NCBI RefSeq assembly: GCF_900112225.1
Contig: NZ_FOLD01000001.1
Location: 359,006 to 423,005 of the forward strand
DNA: 64,000 bases
Direction: 5' to 3'
Source: Massilia yuzhufengensis
GTDB taxonomy: Bacteria; Pseudomonadota; Gammaproteobacteria; Burkholderiales; Burkholderiaceae_D
The notes beneath the pieces are model-generated. The model was not told the DNA's origin. It saw nothing but the letters and a program-made list of their open reading frames with translations, and made no database searches. The position numbers were made by a program, and so were the translations under genes. The stretch's first letter is position 1, and every line of letters begins with the position of its first letter. Below are positions 18,439-26,756 of this stretch, piece by piece.

Positions 18439-18971
18439 TCCAGGGTCTCGATGATGTGGGACATATTGGTGTAGATGCACAGCTCGCCGGCGATCGTCAG
18501 CGCCTTCTTGACGACCTCGGCCGGCGGCAGCTCGGTGTTCTCGAACAGGGCCTTGGCGGCCGACTGGGCGTACACGCCGCCCGAGCCGATCGCGCCAATG
18601 CCGTCTTCCGGTTCCAGCACGTCGCCGTTGCCGGTGAGGATCAGGGTGGATTCGCGGTCGGCCACCAGCAGCATCGCCTCGAGCTTGCGCAGCATGCGGT
18701 CGGTACGCCAGTCCTTGGCCAGTTCGACCGAGGCACGCATCAGGTTGCCCTGGTGCTTTTCCAGCTTGGCTTCGAAGCGGTCGAGCAGGGTGAAAGCGTC
18801 GGCGGTGGCGCCGGCGAAACCGACCAGGACCTTGCCCTGGTAAAGCTTGCGCACCTTGCGCGCCGAGCCCTTCATGACGACGCTGCCCAGCGTGACCTGG
18901 CCATCGCCGCCGAGCGCAACCTGGTTGCCGCGCCTTACCGTGACGATGGTGGTGCCGTGAAATTGTTCCAT
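18435..18971 (-). CDS. hslV: ATP-dependent protease proteolytic subunit HslV
   Basis: Threonine protease of the proteasome beta-type fold, 178 aa. The propeptide MEQFHG precedes the catalytic Thr in [23 protein letters not shown]. The residues [10 protein letters not shown] and the later [19 protein letters not shown] are family signatures. It forms a two-gene unit with hslU (4-nt overlap) and probably continues into the small basic gene. Heat-shock control is usual for hslVU, but I do not identify a sigma32 promoter. Confidence 0.97.
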   Translation of the reverse strand: MEQFHGTTIVTVRRGNQVALGGDGQVTLGSVVMKGSARKVRKLYQGKVLVGFAGATADAFTLLDRFEAKLEKHQGNLMRASVELAKDWRTDRMLRKLEAMLLVADRESTLILTGNGDVLEPEDGIGAIGSGGVYAQSAAKALFENTELPPAEVVKKALTIAGELCIYTNMSHIIETLE

Positions 18972-19088
18972 TTTTAGCCTCGTGGTTGTCTAGCACCCCG
19001 CAGATGGGGTGGCTGCATAAAATTGCAAGACAATGTCAGGCCAAAAACTGTCGTACAGGCAAAACCGCTGCCCCCGGCGCGACAAGCT

Positions 19089-20363
19089 TCAGTAACGATG
19101 CGGGTAAAGACGCACGCCGCCCTCGACACCGAGCAGGCGCAGCAGGGCGGCCACCAGGTGGTTCAGGTCGCGCAGTTCGACCCGTCGCCCCTGGGCCGAT
19201 TGCGCGCGCAGCCGGCCCAGCAGCGCGGTGGCGCAGGCGTAATCCATGCGCGCCAGGCGCGCGCAATCGAGCACCAGCACCTCGCGCCCGTCGGCATAGG
19301 CGTCGACCGCGTCGAGCAGCGCGGCGCAGTCGCCCAGCGCCAGCGGCGGCAACAGGAAGCGGTCGCCCGCGCCGGGGGCCGGCGCTGCGGTCGAGACATG
19401 TTGCGGGGTTTCGAAGGAGGGCGGCGAGAGCTCGAAGGTGACGCAGTAATCCATCGCCGATTCCTCGAAATCCTTTTCGCGGTTGGACAGCAGCAGCAGT
19501 TCGAGCAGCAGCAGCCACGGCGCTTCGCCCGAGGCGCGCTCGCCCACCGCCAGCATGGGCCGCAGCACCGCCAGCAGGGTGTCGGCGCCGGCCAGCACCA
19601 GCTCGCGCCCCTGCTTGCGCAGCGACTGCAGGGCTGCCAGCAGCTCGGCGCAGCCTGCGGGCGTGGCGCTGTGCACCGCGCCGACATCGATCCGCACCAG
19701 CGGCGCGTTCGATGCGAGCAGGCGCTGCAGGCGCGGGGCGATGCCGCCGTCGAGCAGCGGGCCCAGCGCTTCGCCGGCGGCCACGCCCGCCAGCGGCGCC
19801 GCATCGTGCGCGGGCTGCAGTGGCTGCCATGCCGGGGGCGAGGTTTCGAAGTGGCTGGCGTAATCGATCGCGATGCTCTCGAACTCGGTTTCGCGTCCGG
19901 TGGCCTGGTAGAGGTCGAACAGCATCCACCAGGGCAGGCGTTCGGTGTGGCCGAAGCCGGCCAGGCTGTCGCGCAGCAGCTGTTCGGCGGCGGCGGCCTG
20001 GCCATTGGCGTACAGGATGGCGCTTTCCTCGACGGCCGGGGCGGTGGCGGGCGCTGCCGCAGCATCCGGGAGCTCGTCGGTGGCGGCCTCGGGGACCGGC
20101 GCCGTTGCGGCAGCAGCGGGACGGCGCGCCCCGCTGCCCCAGGGCGTTTCGTCATCGAAGATGTCGGACGCCATCGCCAGCTCGATCTCGTCGATCTTGG
20201 CGGCGGTGGCGCGTGCGATTTCACGCTGGCGCGCGCGTTCGGCTTCGCTGTGCAGGCGCGACGGCTCGCCCGCGCGCAAGTGCGTCGCAGGCGCATCGAG
20301 CGTGGCCAGCCGGTCGCCGGACGGCGTATCGCGCTTTTTCTTCAGGAAGGAGAACAGCCCCAT
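19089..20363 (-). CDS. Duplicated FimV-like helical plus STAS-domain protein
   Basis: Cytoplasmic-looking protein of 424 aa with no confident named function. After a basic start (MGLFSFLKKKR) and a linker rich in Ala and Pro come two copies of one module. Each has a helical hairpin (LFDLYQATGRETEFESIAIDYASHFE, then LLELLLLSNREKDFEESAMDYCVTFE, both ending in SPP) followed by a STAS-like domain (VRIDVGAVHSATPAGCAELLAAL, then VLVLDCARLARMDYACATALLGRL). The helical part resembles FimV tails; the STAS part resembles MlaB-type domains. ATG 20363 is preferred over an upstream in-frame ATG for lack of a ribosome site there. It lies between dksA and hslV, same strand. Confidence 0.7.
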   Translation of the reverse strand: MGLFSFLKKKRDTPSGDRLATLDAPATHLRAGEPSRLHSEAERARQREIARATAAKIDEIELAMASDIFDDETPWGSGARRPAAAATAPVPEAATDELPDAAAAPATAPAVEESAILYANGQAAAAEQLLRDSLAGFGHTERLPWWMLFDLYQATGRETEFESIAIDYASHFETSPPAWQPLQPAHDAAPLAGVAAGEALGPLLDGGIAPRLQRLLASNAPLVRIDVGAVHSATPAGCAELLAALQSLRKQGRELVLAGADTLLAVLRPMLAVGERASGEAPWLLLLELLLLSNREKDFEESAMDYCVTFELSPPSFETPQHVSTAAPAPGAGDRFLLPPLALGDCAALLDAVDAYADGREVLVLDCARLARMDYACATALLGRLRAQSAQGRRVELRDLNHLVAALLRLLGVEGGVRLYPHRY

Positions 20364-20520
20364 GGTCCCCAGTGGATAAATGAACAAGTCTGCAGCACGA
20401 GCATGACGGTAGCACGGCTGCGGGCGGCGCGTGCTGCGCGCACGCGTGCCGTGCCGGCGGATGCTGCGCAGCTAGTGTATCCCATGGGAAATGAAACGGA
20501 AGCACGGCAGGCGCCGCGCA

Positions 20521-20556
20521 AAAGAAAAAAGCATGCGCCTCGCGGAGCATGCTTTT
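20521..20556 (-). terminator. Intrinsic terminator of dksA
   Basis: On the minus strand, 20 nt after the dksA stop, a perfect 10-bp stem AAAAGCATGC/GCATGCTTTT with a 10-base loop is followed by T-rich sequence (TTTTTTCTTT). It separates dksA from the downstream STAS gene. Confidence 0.85.
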
Positions 20557-20576
20557 CTTGGAGAAGCGGGCAGGGC

Positions 20577-21026
20577 TCAGTCGCCGTACAGCTTTTGCTT
20601 GAGTTCGCGGCGCTGCTGGGCTTCCAGCGACAAGGTCGCGGTCGGGCGGGCGATCAGGCGCGGGATGCCGATCGGCTCGCCGGTTTCTTCGCACCAGCCG
20701 TATTCGCCGGCATCGATCGACTGGATCGATTGCTGGACTTTCTTGAGCAGCTTGCGCTCGCGGTCACGGGTGCGCAGTTCGAGCGCGTGTTCTTCTTCGA
20801 TGGTGGCGCGGTCGGCCGGGTCCGGTACCAGCACGGTTTCGCGCAGGTGTTCAGTGGTCTCGCCGGCGTTTTTCAGGAGCTCTTTCTCGAGCTCTTGCAG
20901 GCGGTTGCGGAAAAACGCCAGCTGCGCCGGATTCATGTACTCGTCGTCGCCCATCGCCCGAATTTCTTCTTCCGTCAGGAGGCGTTCTTCGAGCTGCGCG
21001 GTATTCGGTTTCGTTGTTTTAGTCAT
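20577..21026 (-). CDS. dksA: RNA polymerase-binding transcription factor DksA, cysteine-poor type
   Basis: Binds the RNA polymerase secondary channel and, with ppGpp, controls rRNA and amino-acid promoters. The 149-aa protein has a coiled coil (about 25-95) and a globular zinc-finger fold, but the four zinc cysteines are reduced to one: YGWCEETGEPIGIPRLIARPTATLSLEAQ. Such zinc-independent DksA forms occur in alpha- and many betaproteobacteria. I chose ATG 21026, with GAAGGC just upstream, over an in-frame ATG 30 nt earlier. A metal GTPase of the CobW family lies immediately upstream on the same strand. Confidence 0.92.
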   Translation of the reverse strand: MTKTTKPNTAQLEERLLTEEEIRAMGDDEYMNPAQLAFFRNRLQELEKELLKNAGETTEHLRETVLVPDPADRATIEEEHALELRTRDRERKLLKKVQQSIQSIDAGEYGWCEETGEPIGIPRLIARPTATLSLEAQQRRELKQKLYGD

Positions 21027-21284
21027 GATGCCTTCGATACGACAGGGGGTTTTCATTTTAGCAGCAAACTGTGCATTGACACCTTAACAACAGGTGCCTG
21101 CGGAAGCCGCTGCCCGGACGGCGACCGCCGTCCTTTACTGCCTGTCCCGACCCGCCTGGTGGCAGGTCATTGGGACGATGCCCGGATGCGCATGGCGCCG
21201 GTATTGCCGGCGCTGCCGCCCGGCCCGCCAACTGTCGTGGCCGGTCGTCAGGCGGGCCCGGACGCGCCCGCAAAACTGAGCTAG

Positions 21285-21293
21285 TTTATACCA
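21285..21293 (-). promoter_or_regulatory. Candidate extended -10 promoter for dksA
   Basis: On the minus strand TGGTATAAA is an extended -10 element that overlaps the stop codon region of the CobW-type gene, about 250 nt upstream of dksA. No good -35 is seen, as is usual for extended -10 promoters. It would give dksA its own long-leader transcript. Inference only. Confidence 0.35.
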
Positions 21294-22347
21294 AACACTG
21301 TTCGAGTCCGCGGATAAATACCTCTTTTGGTAAATTTTTACCAATAAACACCATTTTACTCCCGCGTGTTTCTCCCTCGCCCCACTTTGCGCCCAGGTCG
21401 CTGCCCATGATTTGATGCACGCCTTGGAATACGACCTTGCGCTCGGCGCCCACCATCGACAGCACGCCCTTGTAGCGCAGCATTTGCGGGCCGAACACCT
21501 GCACCATGCTGCCCAGGAACTGGTCGAGGCGCTCCGGGTCGAACGGGCGTTCGTTGCGGAACACGAAGGCGGCGATGTCGTCGCTGTGGTGGCTGTGGTG
21601 GTGGTCGTGGGCGCAGGAGGCGTCGTGCACATGGCCGTGGTCGTGGCCGCAGTGTTCGTCGTGCACGTGCTCGTGGTCGTGGCCATCTTCGGCGCGCAGG
21701 AAATCCGGGTCCAGTTCCAGCTTGTCGTTCAGGTTGAAGCCGCGCAGGTCGAGCACGTCCGAAATGGGAGCGCGGCCGAAGTCGCTGGTGCTGATCGGCG
21801 CGCGCGGGTTGATCCGGTGCAGGCGCGCTTTCAGGGCGTCGACGGCGGCCGCATCGACCAGGTCGGTCTTGGACAGCAGGATCTTGTCGGCAAAGCCAAC
21901 CTGGCGCTGGGCTTCCTCGTGCTGGTCCAGCTGCTCCATGGCGTGGCGCGCATCGACCACGGTCACCACCGCGTCGAGCATATAGCTGGCGCCCACTTCC
22001 TCGTCCACGAAGAAGGTCTGCGCCACCGGGCCGGGGTTGGCCAGGCCGGTGGTTTCGATTACCACGCGGTCGAAGCTGATCTCGCCGGCCGCGCGCTTCT
22101 GCGCCAGGCTGTTCAGGGCCACGATCAGGTCGCCGCGCACGGTGCAGCAGATGCAGCCATTGTTCATCTCGACGATCTGCTCGCCGCTGTCGCGCACCAG
22201 GATCTCGTTGTCGATGTTCTCCTCGCCGAATTCGTTCTCGATGACGGCGATGCGCAGGCCGTGCTCCTCATGCAGGATGCGGTTGAGGAGGGTGGTCTTG
22301 CCCGCGCCGAGGAAGCCGGTGAGGATGGTGCTTGGGATGGGTTCCAT
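21286..22347 (-). CDS. CobW/COG0523 family GTP-binding metallochaperone
   Basis: G3E-family GTPase of 353 aa, thought to insert or traffic metal ions (zinc in many relatives) in the cytoplasm. Walker A TGFLGAGKTT at 10-19, the metal site CICC near 65-68 inside NNGCICCTVRGDL, and the switch motifs ETTGLANPGPV and SKTDLVD are present. A His/Asp-rich segment of about 45 residues (HDHEHVHDEH.. and HDHHHSHH) near 215-262 is a likely metal-binding tail before the C-terminal CobW domain. ATG 22347 places the P-loop at the usual distance. No clear Zur box is visible upstream. Confidence 0.9.
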   Translation of the reverse strand: MEPIPSTILTGFLGAGKTTLLNRILHEEHGLRIAVIENEFGEENIDNEILVRDSGEQIVEMNNGCICCTVRGDLIVALNSLAQKRAAGEISFDRVVIETTGLANPGPVAQTFFVDEEVGASYMLDAVVTVVDARHAMEQLDQHEEAQRQVGFADKILLSKTDLVDAAAVDALKARLHRINPRAPISTSDFGRAPISDVLDLRGFNLNDKLELDPDFLRAEDGHDHEHVHDEHCGHDHGHVHDASCAHDHHHSHHSDDIAAFVFRNERPFDPERLDQFLGSMVQVFGPQMLRYKGVLSMVGAERKVVFQGVHQIMGSDLGAKWGEGETRGSKMVFIGKNLPKEVFIRGLEQCLV

Positions 22348-22483
22348 GTTCGCTTCGATGTTCGCTTGTTGCGGTTGCGGCGCCACTGGCCGTGATTGTC
22401 AGGCATGAAAACCGGGCGATTATGCCGCATTTCGTGACACATCACCATCAACCGTGCAGTGTCTTGACGCCGCTCAAGCCGGC

Positions 22484-23419
22484 TTACTTGGCCTTGGCGC
22501 GCGGATGGGCCCGGTCGTAGACGGCGGCCAGGTGCTGGAAATCGAGGGCCGTATATACCTGGGTCGAGGTGATGCTGGCGTGTCCTAGCAGTTCCTGCAC
22601 GGCGCGCAGGTCGCCGGACGATTGCAGCAGGTGCGAGGCGAAGGAGTGGCGCAGCACGTGCGGATGCACATGCACCGGCGTGCCGGCGCGCAGCGCATGC
22701 GCGTTCAGGCGATTCTGCACCACCCGCGGCGTGATGCGGGTGCCGCGCGCCGACAAGAACAGGGCGGCGCTGCCGTCGCGCGCGGGCGGGCGCACCGCCA
22801 GCCAGGCGGCCAGCGCCGTGCGCGCGGGGGCGCCGACGGGCACGCGCCGCATGCGCCGGCCCTTGCCGGTGACGACGACTTCGCCGGCCTGCAGGTCGAG
22901 CCAGCCGACCGAGGCGGGCACGCCGTTGCCGCCTTCGGTATAGACCAGGTCCAGGCCAGCAAGTTCCGAGACCCGCAGGCCGCTCGAATACAGCAGTTCG
23001 AACATGGCGCGGTCGCACAGTTCGGGCGGTTCCGGGTGGCCGTGGGCATTGCCCTCCATCAGCTGCACCGCGTCGTCGACCGACAAGGCCTTGGGCAGCG
23101 ACTTGGGACGGCGCGGCGCGCGGACGCCCTCGACCGGGTTGGCCGCCAAGGCCAGCTGCTGCGACAGCCAGTCGTAGAAACCGCGCCAGCCGGACAGCTT
23201 GCGCGCGATGGTGCGCGCCGACTGGCCGCCGGCGTGCAGCCTGGCGGCGAAGCGGCGGATGTCGTGGTGGGTCAGGCGCGGCCAGTCTTCGTGGCCGGCC
23301 AGGAGGGAAAGTTCCTGCAGGTCGCGGCGGTAGGCCGCGACCGTGTGCGGCGACAGCTGGCGCTGGGTGGCCAGCTCGCCGAGGTAGCGTGCCGGCCAGC
23401 CGGTCTGCGCCGCCGTCAT
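22484..23419 (-). CDS. xerC: Tyrosine recombinase XerC
   Basis: Site-specific recombinase of 311 aa that resolves chromosome dimers at dif with XerD. An N-terminal SAM-like core-binding domain (about 5-95) precedes the catalytic domain. Catalytic residues are visible in order: Arg in SSGLRVSEL, Lys in VTGKGRRMR, HVLRHSF, LGHAS and the nucleophile Tyr in STQVYT. It starts 4 nt after the DUF484 stop, the usual DUF484-xerC pairing in proteobacteria, which supports XerC over a mobile integrase. Confidence 0.94.
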   Translation of the reverse strand: MTAAQTGWPARYLGELATQRQLSPHTVAAYRRDLQELSLLAGHEDWPRLTHHDIRRFAARLHAGGQSARTIARKLSGWRGFYDWLSQQLALAANPVEGVRAPRRPKSLPKALSVDDAVQLMEGNAHGHPEPPELCDRAMFELLYSSGLRVSELAGLDLVYTEGGNGVPASVGWLDLQAGEVVVTGKGRRMRRVPVGAPARTALAAWLAVRPPARDGSAALFLSARGTRITPRVVQNRLNAHALRAGTPVHVHPHVLRHSFASHLLQSSGDLRAVQELLGHASITSTQVYTALDFQHLAAVYDRAHPRAKAK

Positions 23420-23423
23420 GGCG

Positions 23424-24089
23424 TCACGCGCGCAGCGGGGCCAGCGCGGTGCTGGCGGTGGCGGCGATGTGGGCCAGGAAATCGGTGGCCATGGTGGACG
23501 TGAAACGGTCGGCGTCGGGCGCGCCCAGCACCAGCAGGCCGAAGGTCTTGCCTTCCAGGCCCAGGGGCATCAGCACGGTCGAGCGCACCGCGGCCGGATC
23601 GTCCAGCCAGCGCACCGCCTCGAAGTCGTTGTTCATGCCGCAGTAAGGCGCGCGCAGGCCGCTGGCGAACAGGCGCGCGTCGTCCGACACATCGCTGGCG
23701 AACCATTCGCCGGCATGCTCCGGCGCCAGGTTCCACAGGCGCAGCGTGACTTGCGGCACCATGAATTCGCTGCGCAGCGCATCGACCAGGTCGCGCGCCA
23801 TGGCGGCGGCGCCGTCGGACTTCAGCAGGGCTTGGTTCCAGGCGTGGAAGCGGTTGGCGATCGCATGGTTCTCTTCGGCGCGGCGGGTCAGTTCGGCCAG
23901 GCGCAGTTCCAGCACGCGGTACTTGTCGCGCATGACTTCCATCTGGCGTTCCTGCAGCGATACGGCGCGGCCGGTGAGCGGGCTCGACAGCTTCACTTCG
24001 CCCAGCAGGCCGGCGTGCTCTTCGAAGAATTGCGGGTGGTCGATGAGGTATTGGGCAACAGCGCTGGCGTCGAGTGTGTCGGTGGTCAT
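23424..24089 (-). CDS. DUF484 family GAF-like protein
   Basis: Cytoplasmic protein of 221 aa of the DUF484 family, commonly encoded between dapF and xerC. The N-terminal helix (AVAQYLIDHPQFFEEHAGLL) is the family signature. A coiled coil (SLQERQMEVMRDKYRVLELRLAEL) follows, then a GAF-like domain (about 90-215) with VLMPLGLEGKTFGLLVLGAPD. Molecular role unknown. Directly upstream of xerC, but the normal upstream neighbour dapF is displaced by more than 5 kb, with an insertion sequence 71 nt upstream of the start. Confidence 0.88.
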   Translation of the reverse strand: MTTDTLDASAVAQYLIDHPQFFEEHAGLLGEVKLSSPLTGRAVSLQERQMEVMRDKYRVLELRLAELTRRAEENHAIANRFHAWNQALLKSDGAAAMARDLVDALRSEFMVPQVTLRLWNLAPEHAGEWFASDVSDDARLFASGLRAPYCGMNNDFEAVRWLDDPAAVRSTVLMPLGLEGKTFGLLVLGAPDADRFTSTMATDFLAHIAATASTALAPLRA

Positions 24090-24160
24090 GAATGGGGTCG
24101 GGTTTGAAAGATTGCGTCCACCATTTTACCTGACAGCCACCTATGGGCGGCCATAAAAAA

Positions 24161-25216
24161 GGCGCTGTCACCTTTCCTTGTTGAGTCAACTGAACTGTCG
24201 AGCCGCCGCGCTGTCTGACCTTTCATTCCAAGGACAGGAGACGGGGCGATGCGCACGATCGGTTTCCAGCAATGGCTGCAACGGGCGGCCCGGCTCACCC
24301 GGCGCCAGCGCGAGCAATTGTTCGCTTTCCTGCGTCCGGCGGTGGACCTGGACCGGGCCTGCGCAACGATCGAACAAGCCAAACCGGACCTTGCCTGTCC
24401 GGATTGCGCGGGCCGGCGCCTGCACCGCCATGGCATCTACCGGGGCCTGCAGCGCTACCGCTGCCGCGCTTGCGGGCGAACCTTCAACCCCCTCACCGGC
24501 ACGCCCCTGGCCGGGTTGCGCTATCGCGAGCGCTGGTTGCCCAACCTTGACGGCATGCTCGAGGGAAAATCCGTCCGCGCCACCGCCGAAGCGCTCGGCG
24601 TGCACCGCAATACGGCGTTTCGATGGCGCCACCGCTTCTTGCACCTGACCAAACATGACCGTCCGCAAGCGCTCACCGGCATTGCCGAGGCCGACGAACT
24701 GTTCGTGCTCGAGTCGCAAAAAGGGTCGCGCAAGCTCGACCGGCCCGCGCGCAAGCGTGGGGGCGTGGCCCGATGGCGCGGCATCAATCGCGATCATGTG
24801 TGCGTGCTGGTGGCGCGCGACCGGAGCGGTGCAACGTTCGACTTCGTAACCGGCCGCGGGGCAGTGACCTGCGCCCAGTTGCACCGGCACCTGCTCCCCG
24901 TGCTGGATCCCGACGTCTTGCTGGTCACCGATGGGCACGCTGCCTACAAGGCGTTCGCGCTGGCCACGGCGATGTCGCACGCAGCGGTGAACCTGCGCGC
25001 AGGAGAGCGGACGCGCAGCGCCCTGCACGTGCAGAACGTGAACGCCTACCACAGCCGTTTTCGCCAATGGCTGTCGCGCTTCAGGGGCGTGGCGTCGCAT
25101 TACCTGCCGAACTACCTGGGCTGGCAATGGGCGCTGGACGGCCGGCGCATCCGATCGGCGGAGCAATTTCTTGTGGCAGCGCTGGGCATGGTCCAACAGC
25201 GAACGGTGACAGCGCC
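24161..25216 (+). mobile_element. Complete IS1595-type insertion sequence
   Basis: A 1056-bp element with terminal inverted repeats of about 23 bp (20 matches): GGCGCTGTCACC at 24161 and its complement ending at 25216. An 8-bp direct repeat ATAAAAAA flanks it (24153-24160 and 25217-25224), the target duplication length expected for IS1595. It carries one intact transposase gene. The insertion is in the A/T run next to the terminator stem of the neighbouring porin gene, and duplication of the run kept that terminator intact. Confidence 0.92.
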
Positions 25217-25220
25217 ATAA
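24249..25220 (+). CDS. IS1595 family transposase
   Basis: DDE-type transposase of 323 aa. A zinc ribbon lies at the N-terminus (CPDC near 50-53, CRAC near 72-75), followed by a helix-turn-helix (SVRATAEALGVHRNTAFRWRHRF). The catalytic domain has the first Asp in GIAEADELF, the second in LLVTDGHAAY, and a third motif around HVQNVNAYHSRFRQWL. No frameshift or stop is seen, so it is likely active. The last codons run through the right inverted repeat, and the TAA stop lies in the duplicated target sequence. Confidence 0.92.
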   Translation: MRTIGFQQWLQRAARLTRRQREQLFAFLRPAVDLDRACATIEQAKPDLACPDCAGRRLHRHGIYRGLQRYRCRACGRTFNPLTGTPLAGLRYRERWLPNLDGMLEGKSVRATAEALGVHRNTAFRWRHRFLHLTKHDRPQALTGIAEADELFVLESQKGSRKLDRPARKRGGVARWRGINRDHVCVLVARDRSGATFDFVTGRGAVTCAQLHRHLLPVLDPDVLLVTDGHAAYKAFALATAMSHAAVNLRAGERTRSALHVQNVNAYHSRFRQWLSRFRGVASHYLPNYLGWQWALDGRRIRSAEQFLVAALGMVQQRTVTAP

Positions 25221-25245
25221 AAAAAGACGCCCGGAGGCGTCTTTT
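25217..25245 (-). terminator. Intrinsic terminator of the upstream porin gene
   Basis: On the minus strand, 19 nt after the porin stop, a perfect stem AAAAGACGCC/GGCGTCTTTT with a 4-base loop is followed by seven T. The T run is part of the IS1595 target duplication, so termination signals end exactly where the IS starts. Confidence 0.85.
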
Positions 25246-25263
25246 CGTGGGTGCCGCGAAGGC

Positions 25264-26544
25264 TTAGAAGCGGTGGCGGATGCCCATCTGCAGCGCGCGG
25301 CCATCTTCGCCTGGACGCTTGGTGAAGCCGCCTGGGTTGCCGGCGGTGCCTGGTGCGTACTGGCCATCGTTCTGGTTGCGGATGATGGCGGCGACGGTGT
25401 ACAGGTCGGTGCGCTTGGACAGGAAGTGGTCGTAGCCCAGTGCGTACAGGTCGGCGTCGCTGTTCGATGCCAGGCGGTCGTTCTGGTGCGCGTACGAAGC
25501 CATGATGCGGCCGCTGCCCAGTTTGTAGTGGGCGCCGACTTGCCAGCTGTTGGCGTCCTGCTGGGTGTTGGCGGTGATGGCGCGCACGAAGATGCCGCGC
25601 AGCGCTGCCTGGTTAGCCGCCGGCACGCCCTGCTGGGTCAGGACCGGGGTCACGCCGGCATCCCAGCCGCCGATGTAGTCGGCCAGCAGGGCCGAGTTGG
25701 TGTTGCGCTGGCTGTGGAAGCCGGCGAACACTTTCCAGGTGTCGTTCAGGGTGTACGAACCGCCGATGGTGGTGGTGCGCAGGCTTGGACGGTTCTGCTG
25801 GTCGTAGCCGTGGTTGTAGCCCAGGCCGACGTCGAAGCCGTTGGCCTTGTAGGTGATCGCGCCGGCGCGGAACTTGTTGTAGCGGCCGAGGTAGCCCGAA
25901 CCCTTCGGACCGTACATGACCGAGCCGCCCAGGCCGTTCGGCAGGGCGATGCGGTACTGGACCGCTTCCTGCGAGCGGATGTCCGCGCCCAGGGCGGTGA
26001 AGCCGGCGGTGCCGCCGGTGATGTGGCCCCAGGTGCCGGCAGTGCCGGACTCGAAGGCGTCGGCCATGTTGAAGACTTCATAGCCAGGGGTGTACATGCG
26101 GCCGAGCAGGATGGCGCCGACCGGGGTGATCATGCCGACCATCGCGGTACGGTCGAACAGCGCGCGTTCCTGGTTGACGGCCGGGCCGCCTGGTGGCTGG
26201 AGCAGGGTCTGCAGGCGCGCCAGGATCGCCGGCGGGATGCCGGTCATTCCCTTGAGCAGGTAGACGCCCGGATTGTCGTTCATCAGGGTTGGCTGCTGGG
26301 TGCCGGTGTCGAGTTCGACGCGCGCTTCCAGGTTGAAGATGGCCTTGTAGCCGTTGCCCAGGTCTTCGGTGCCCTTGAAGCCGATGCGCGAGCCGTCGGC
26401 GCCGCCGCTGTAGATCTTGGTCGGGCCGCCGCTCTGGAACATGACGCCGGCGTCGGCGATGCCGTAGATTTGCACGCTGGTCTGCGCGAAGGCCGAAGTT
26501 GCGAAACAGGTGCCGAGCAGCGCGGCCAGAATACTCTTCTTCAT
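25264..26544 (-). CDS. Gram-negative general porin (Burkholderiales type), copy 1
   Basis: Outer-membrane trimeric beta-barrel of 426 aa for diffusion of small solutes. The signal peptide MKKSILAALLGTCFATSAFA is followed by QTSVQIYGIADAGVMFQSGG, the typical first strand. LTRE-type strands repeat, and the chain ends in the barrel signal MGIRHRF with terminal Phe. It carries loop insertions, including Pro-rich AILARLQTLLQPPGGP. It lies next to a second porin (26757-27809) with the same fold, likely an old duplication. Its substrate cannot be read from sequence. Confidence 0.93.
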   Translation of the reverse strand: MKKSILAALLGTCFATSAFAQTSVQIYGIADAGVMFQSGGPTKIYSGGADGSRIGFKGTEDLGNGYKAIFNLEARVELDTGTQQPTLMNDNPGVYLLKGMTGIPPAILARLQTLLQPPGGPAVNQERALFDRTAMVGMITPVGAILLGRMYTPGYEVFNMADAFESGTAGTWGHITGGTAGFTALGADIRSQEAVQYRIALPNGLGGSVMYGPKGSGYLGRYNKFRAGAITYKANGFDVGLGYNHGYDQQNRPSLRTTTIGGSYTLNDTWKVFAGFHSQRNTNSALLADYIGGWDAGVTPVLTQQGVPAANQAALRGIFVRAITANTQQDANSWQVGAHYKLGSGRIMASYAHQNDRLASNSDADLYALGYDHFLSKRTDLYTVAAIIRNQNDGQYAPGTAGNPGGFTKRPGEDGRALQMGIRHRF

Positions 26545-26710
26545 TGCATCTCCAATATTAATTTTGCGAACGAGCGTTTAGTTATACGCCTTGCCAATAT
26601 GCCATTGCTGTGGCGCACTGTACAGAATCTGGACGCGCAGCGGGCAGGCGCCTTGGCAGACGTTGCTTAAAAACTACAAAATAAGGAATAAACGACGGGA
26701 TAAAACAACA

Positions 26711-26740
26711 GGGGCGGGCATGGTTGCCCATGTCCGCCCC
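26711..26740 (-). terminator. Hairpin terminator between the two porin genes
   Basis: A 13-bp stem GGGGCGGGCATGG with one mismatch or wobble pairs with CCATGTCCGCCCC, 17 nt after the stop of porin copy 2 on the minus strand. TGTTGTTTTATCC follows. The two porins therefore probably have separate transcripts. The remaining 166 nt to porin copy 1 hold its promoter region. Confidence 0.75.
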
Positions 26741-26756
26741 GTGCAGCAGCCTGGCC

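Noticed and set aside
16774..18474. 566-aa plus-strand frame starting MSDLTPK
   Set aside because: Antisense to hslU; its start comes from the right arm of the MITE-like element.
21057..21285. Additional gene between dksA and the CobW GTPase
   Set aside because: Open frames here are short, lack ribosome sites and have no recognisable sequence; it is better read as a leader region.
22348..22483. Zur box upstream of the CobW GTPase
   Set aside because: No TTATAATATAA-like palindrome is visible in this spacer or in 21057-21285.
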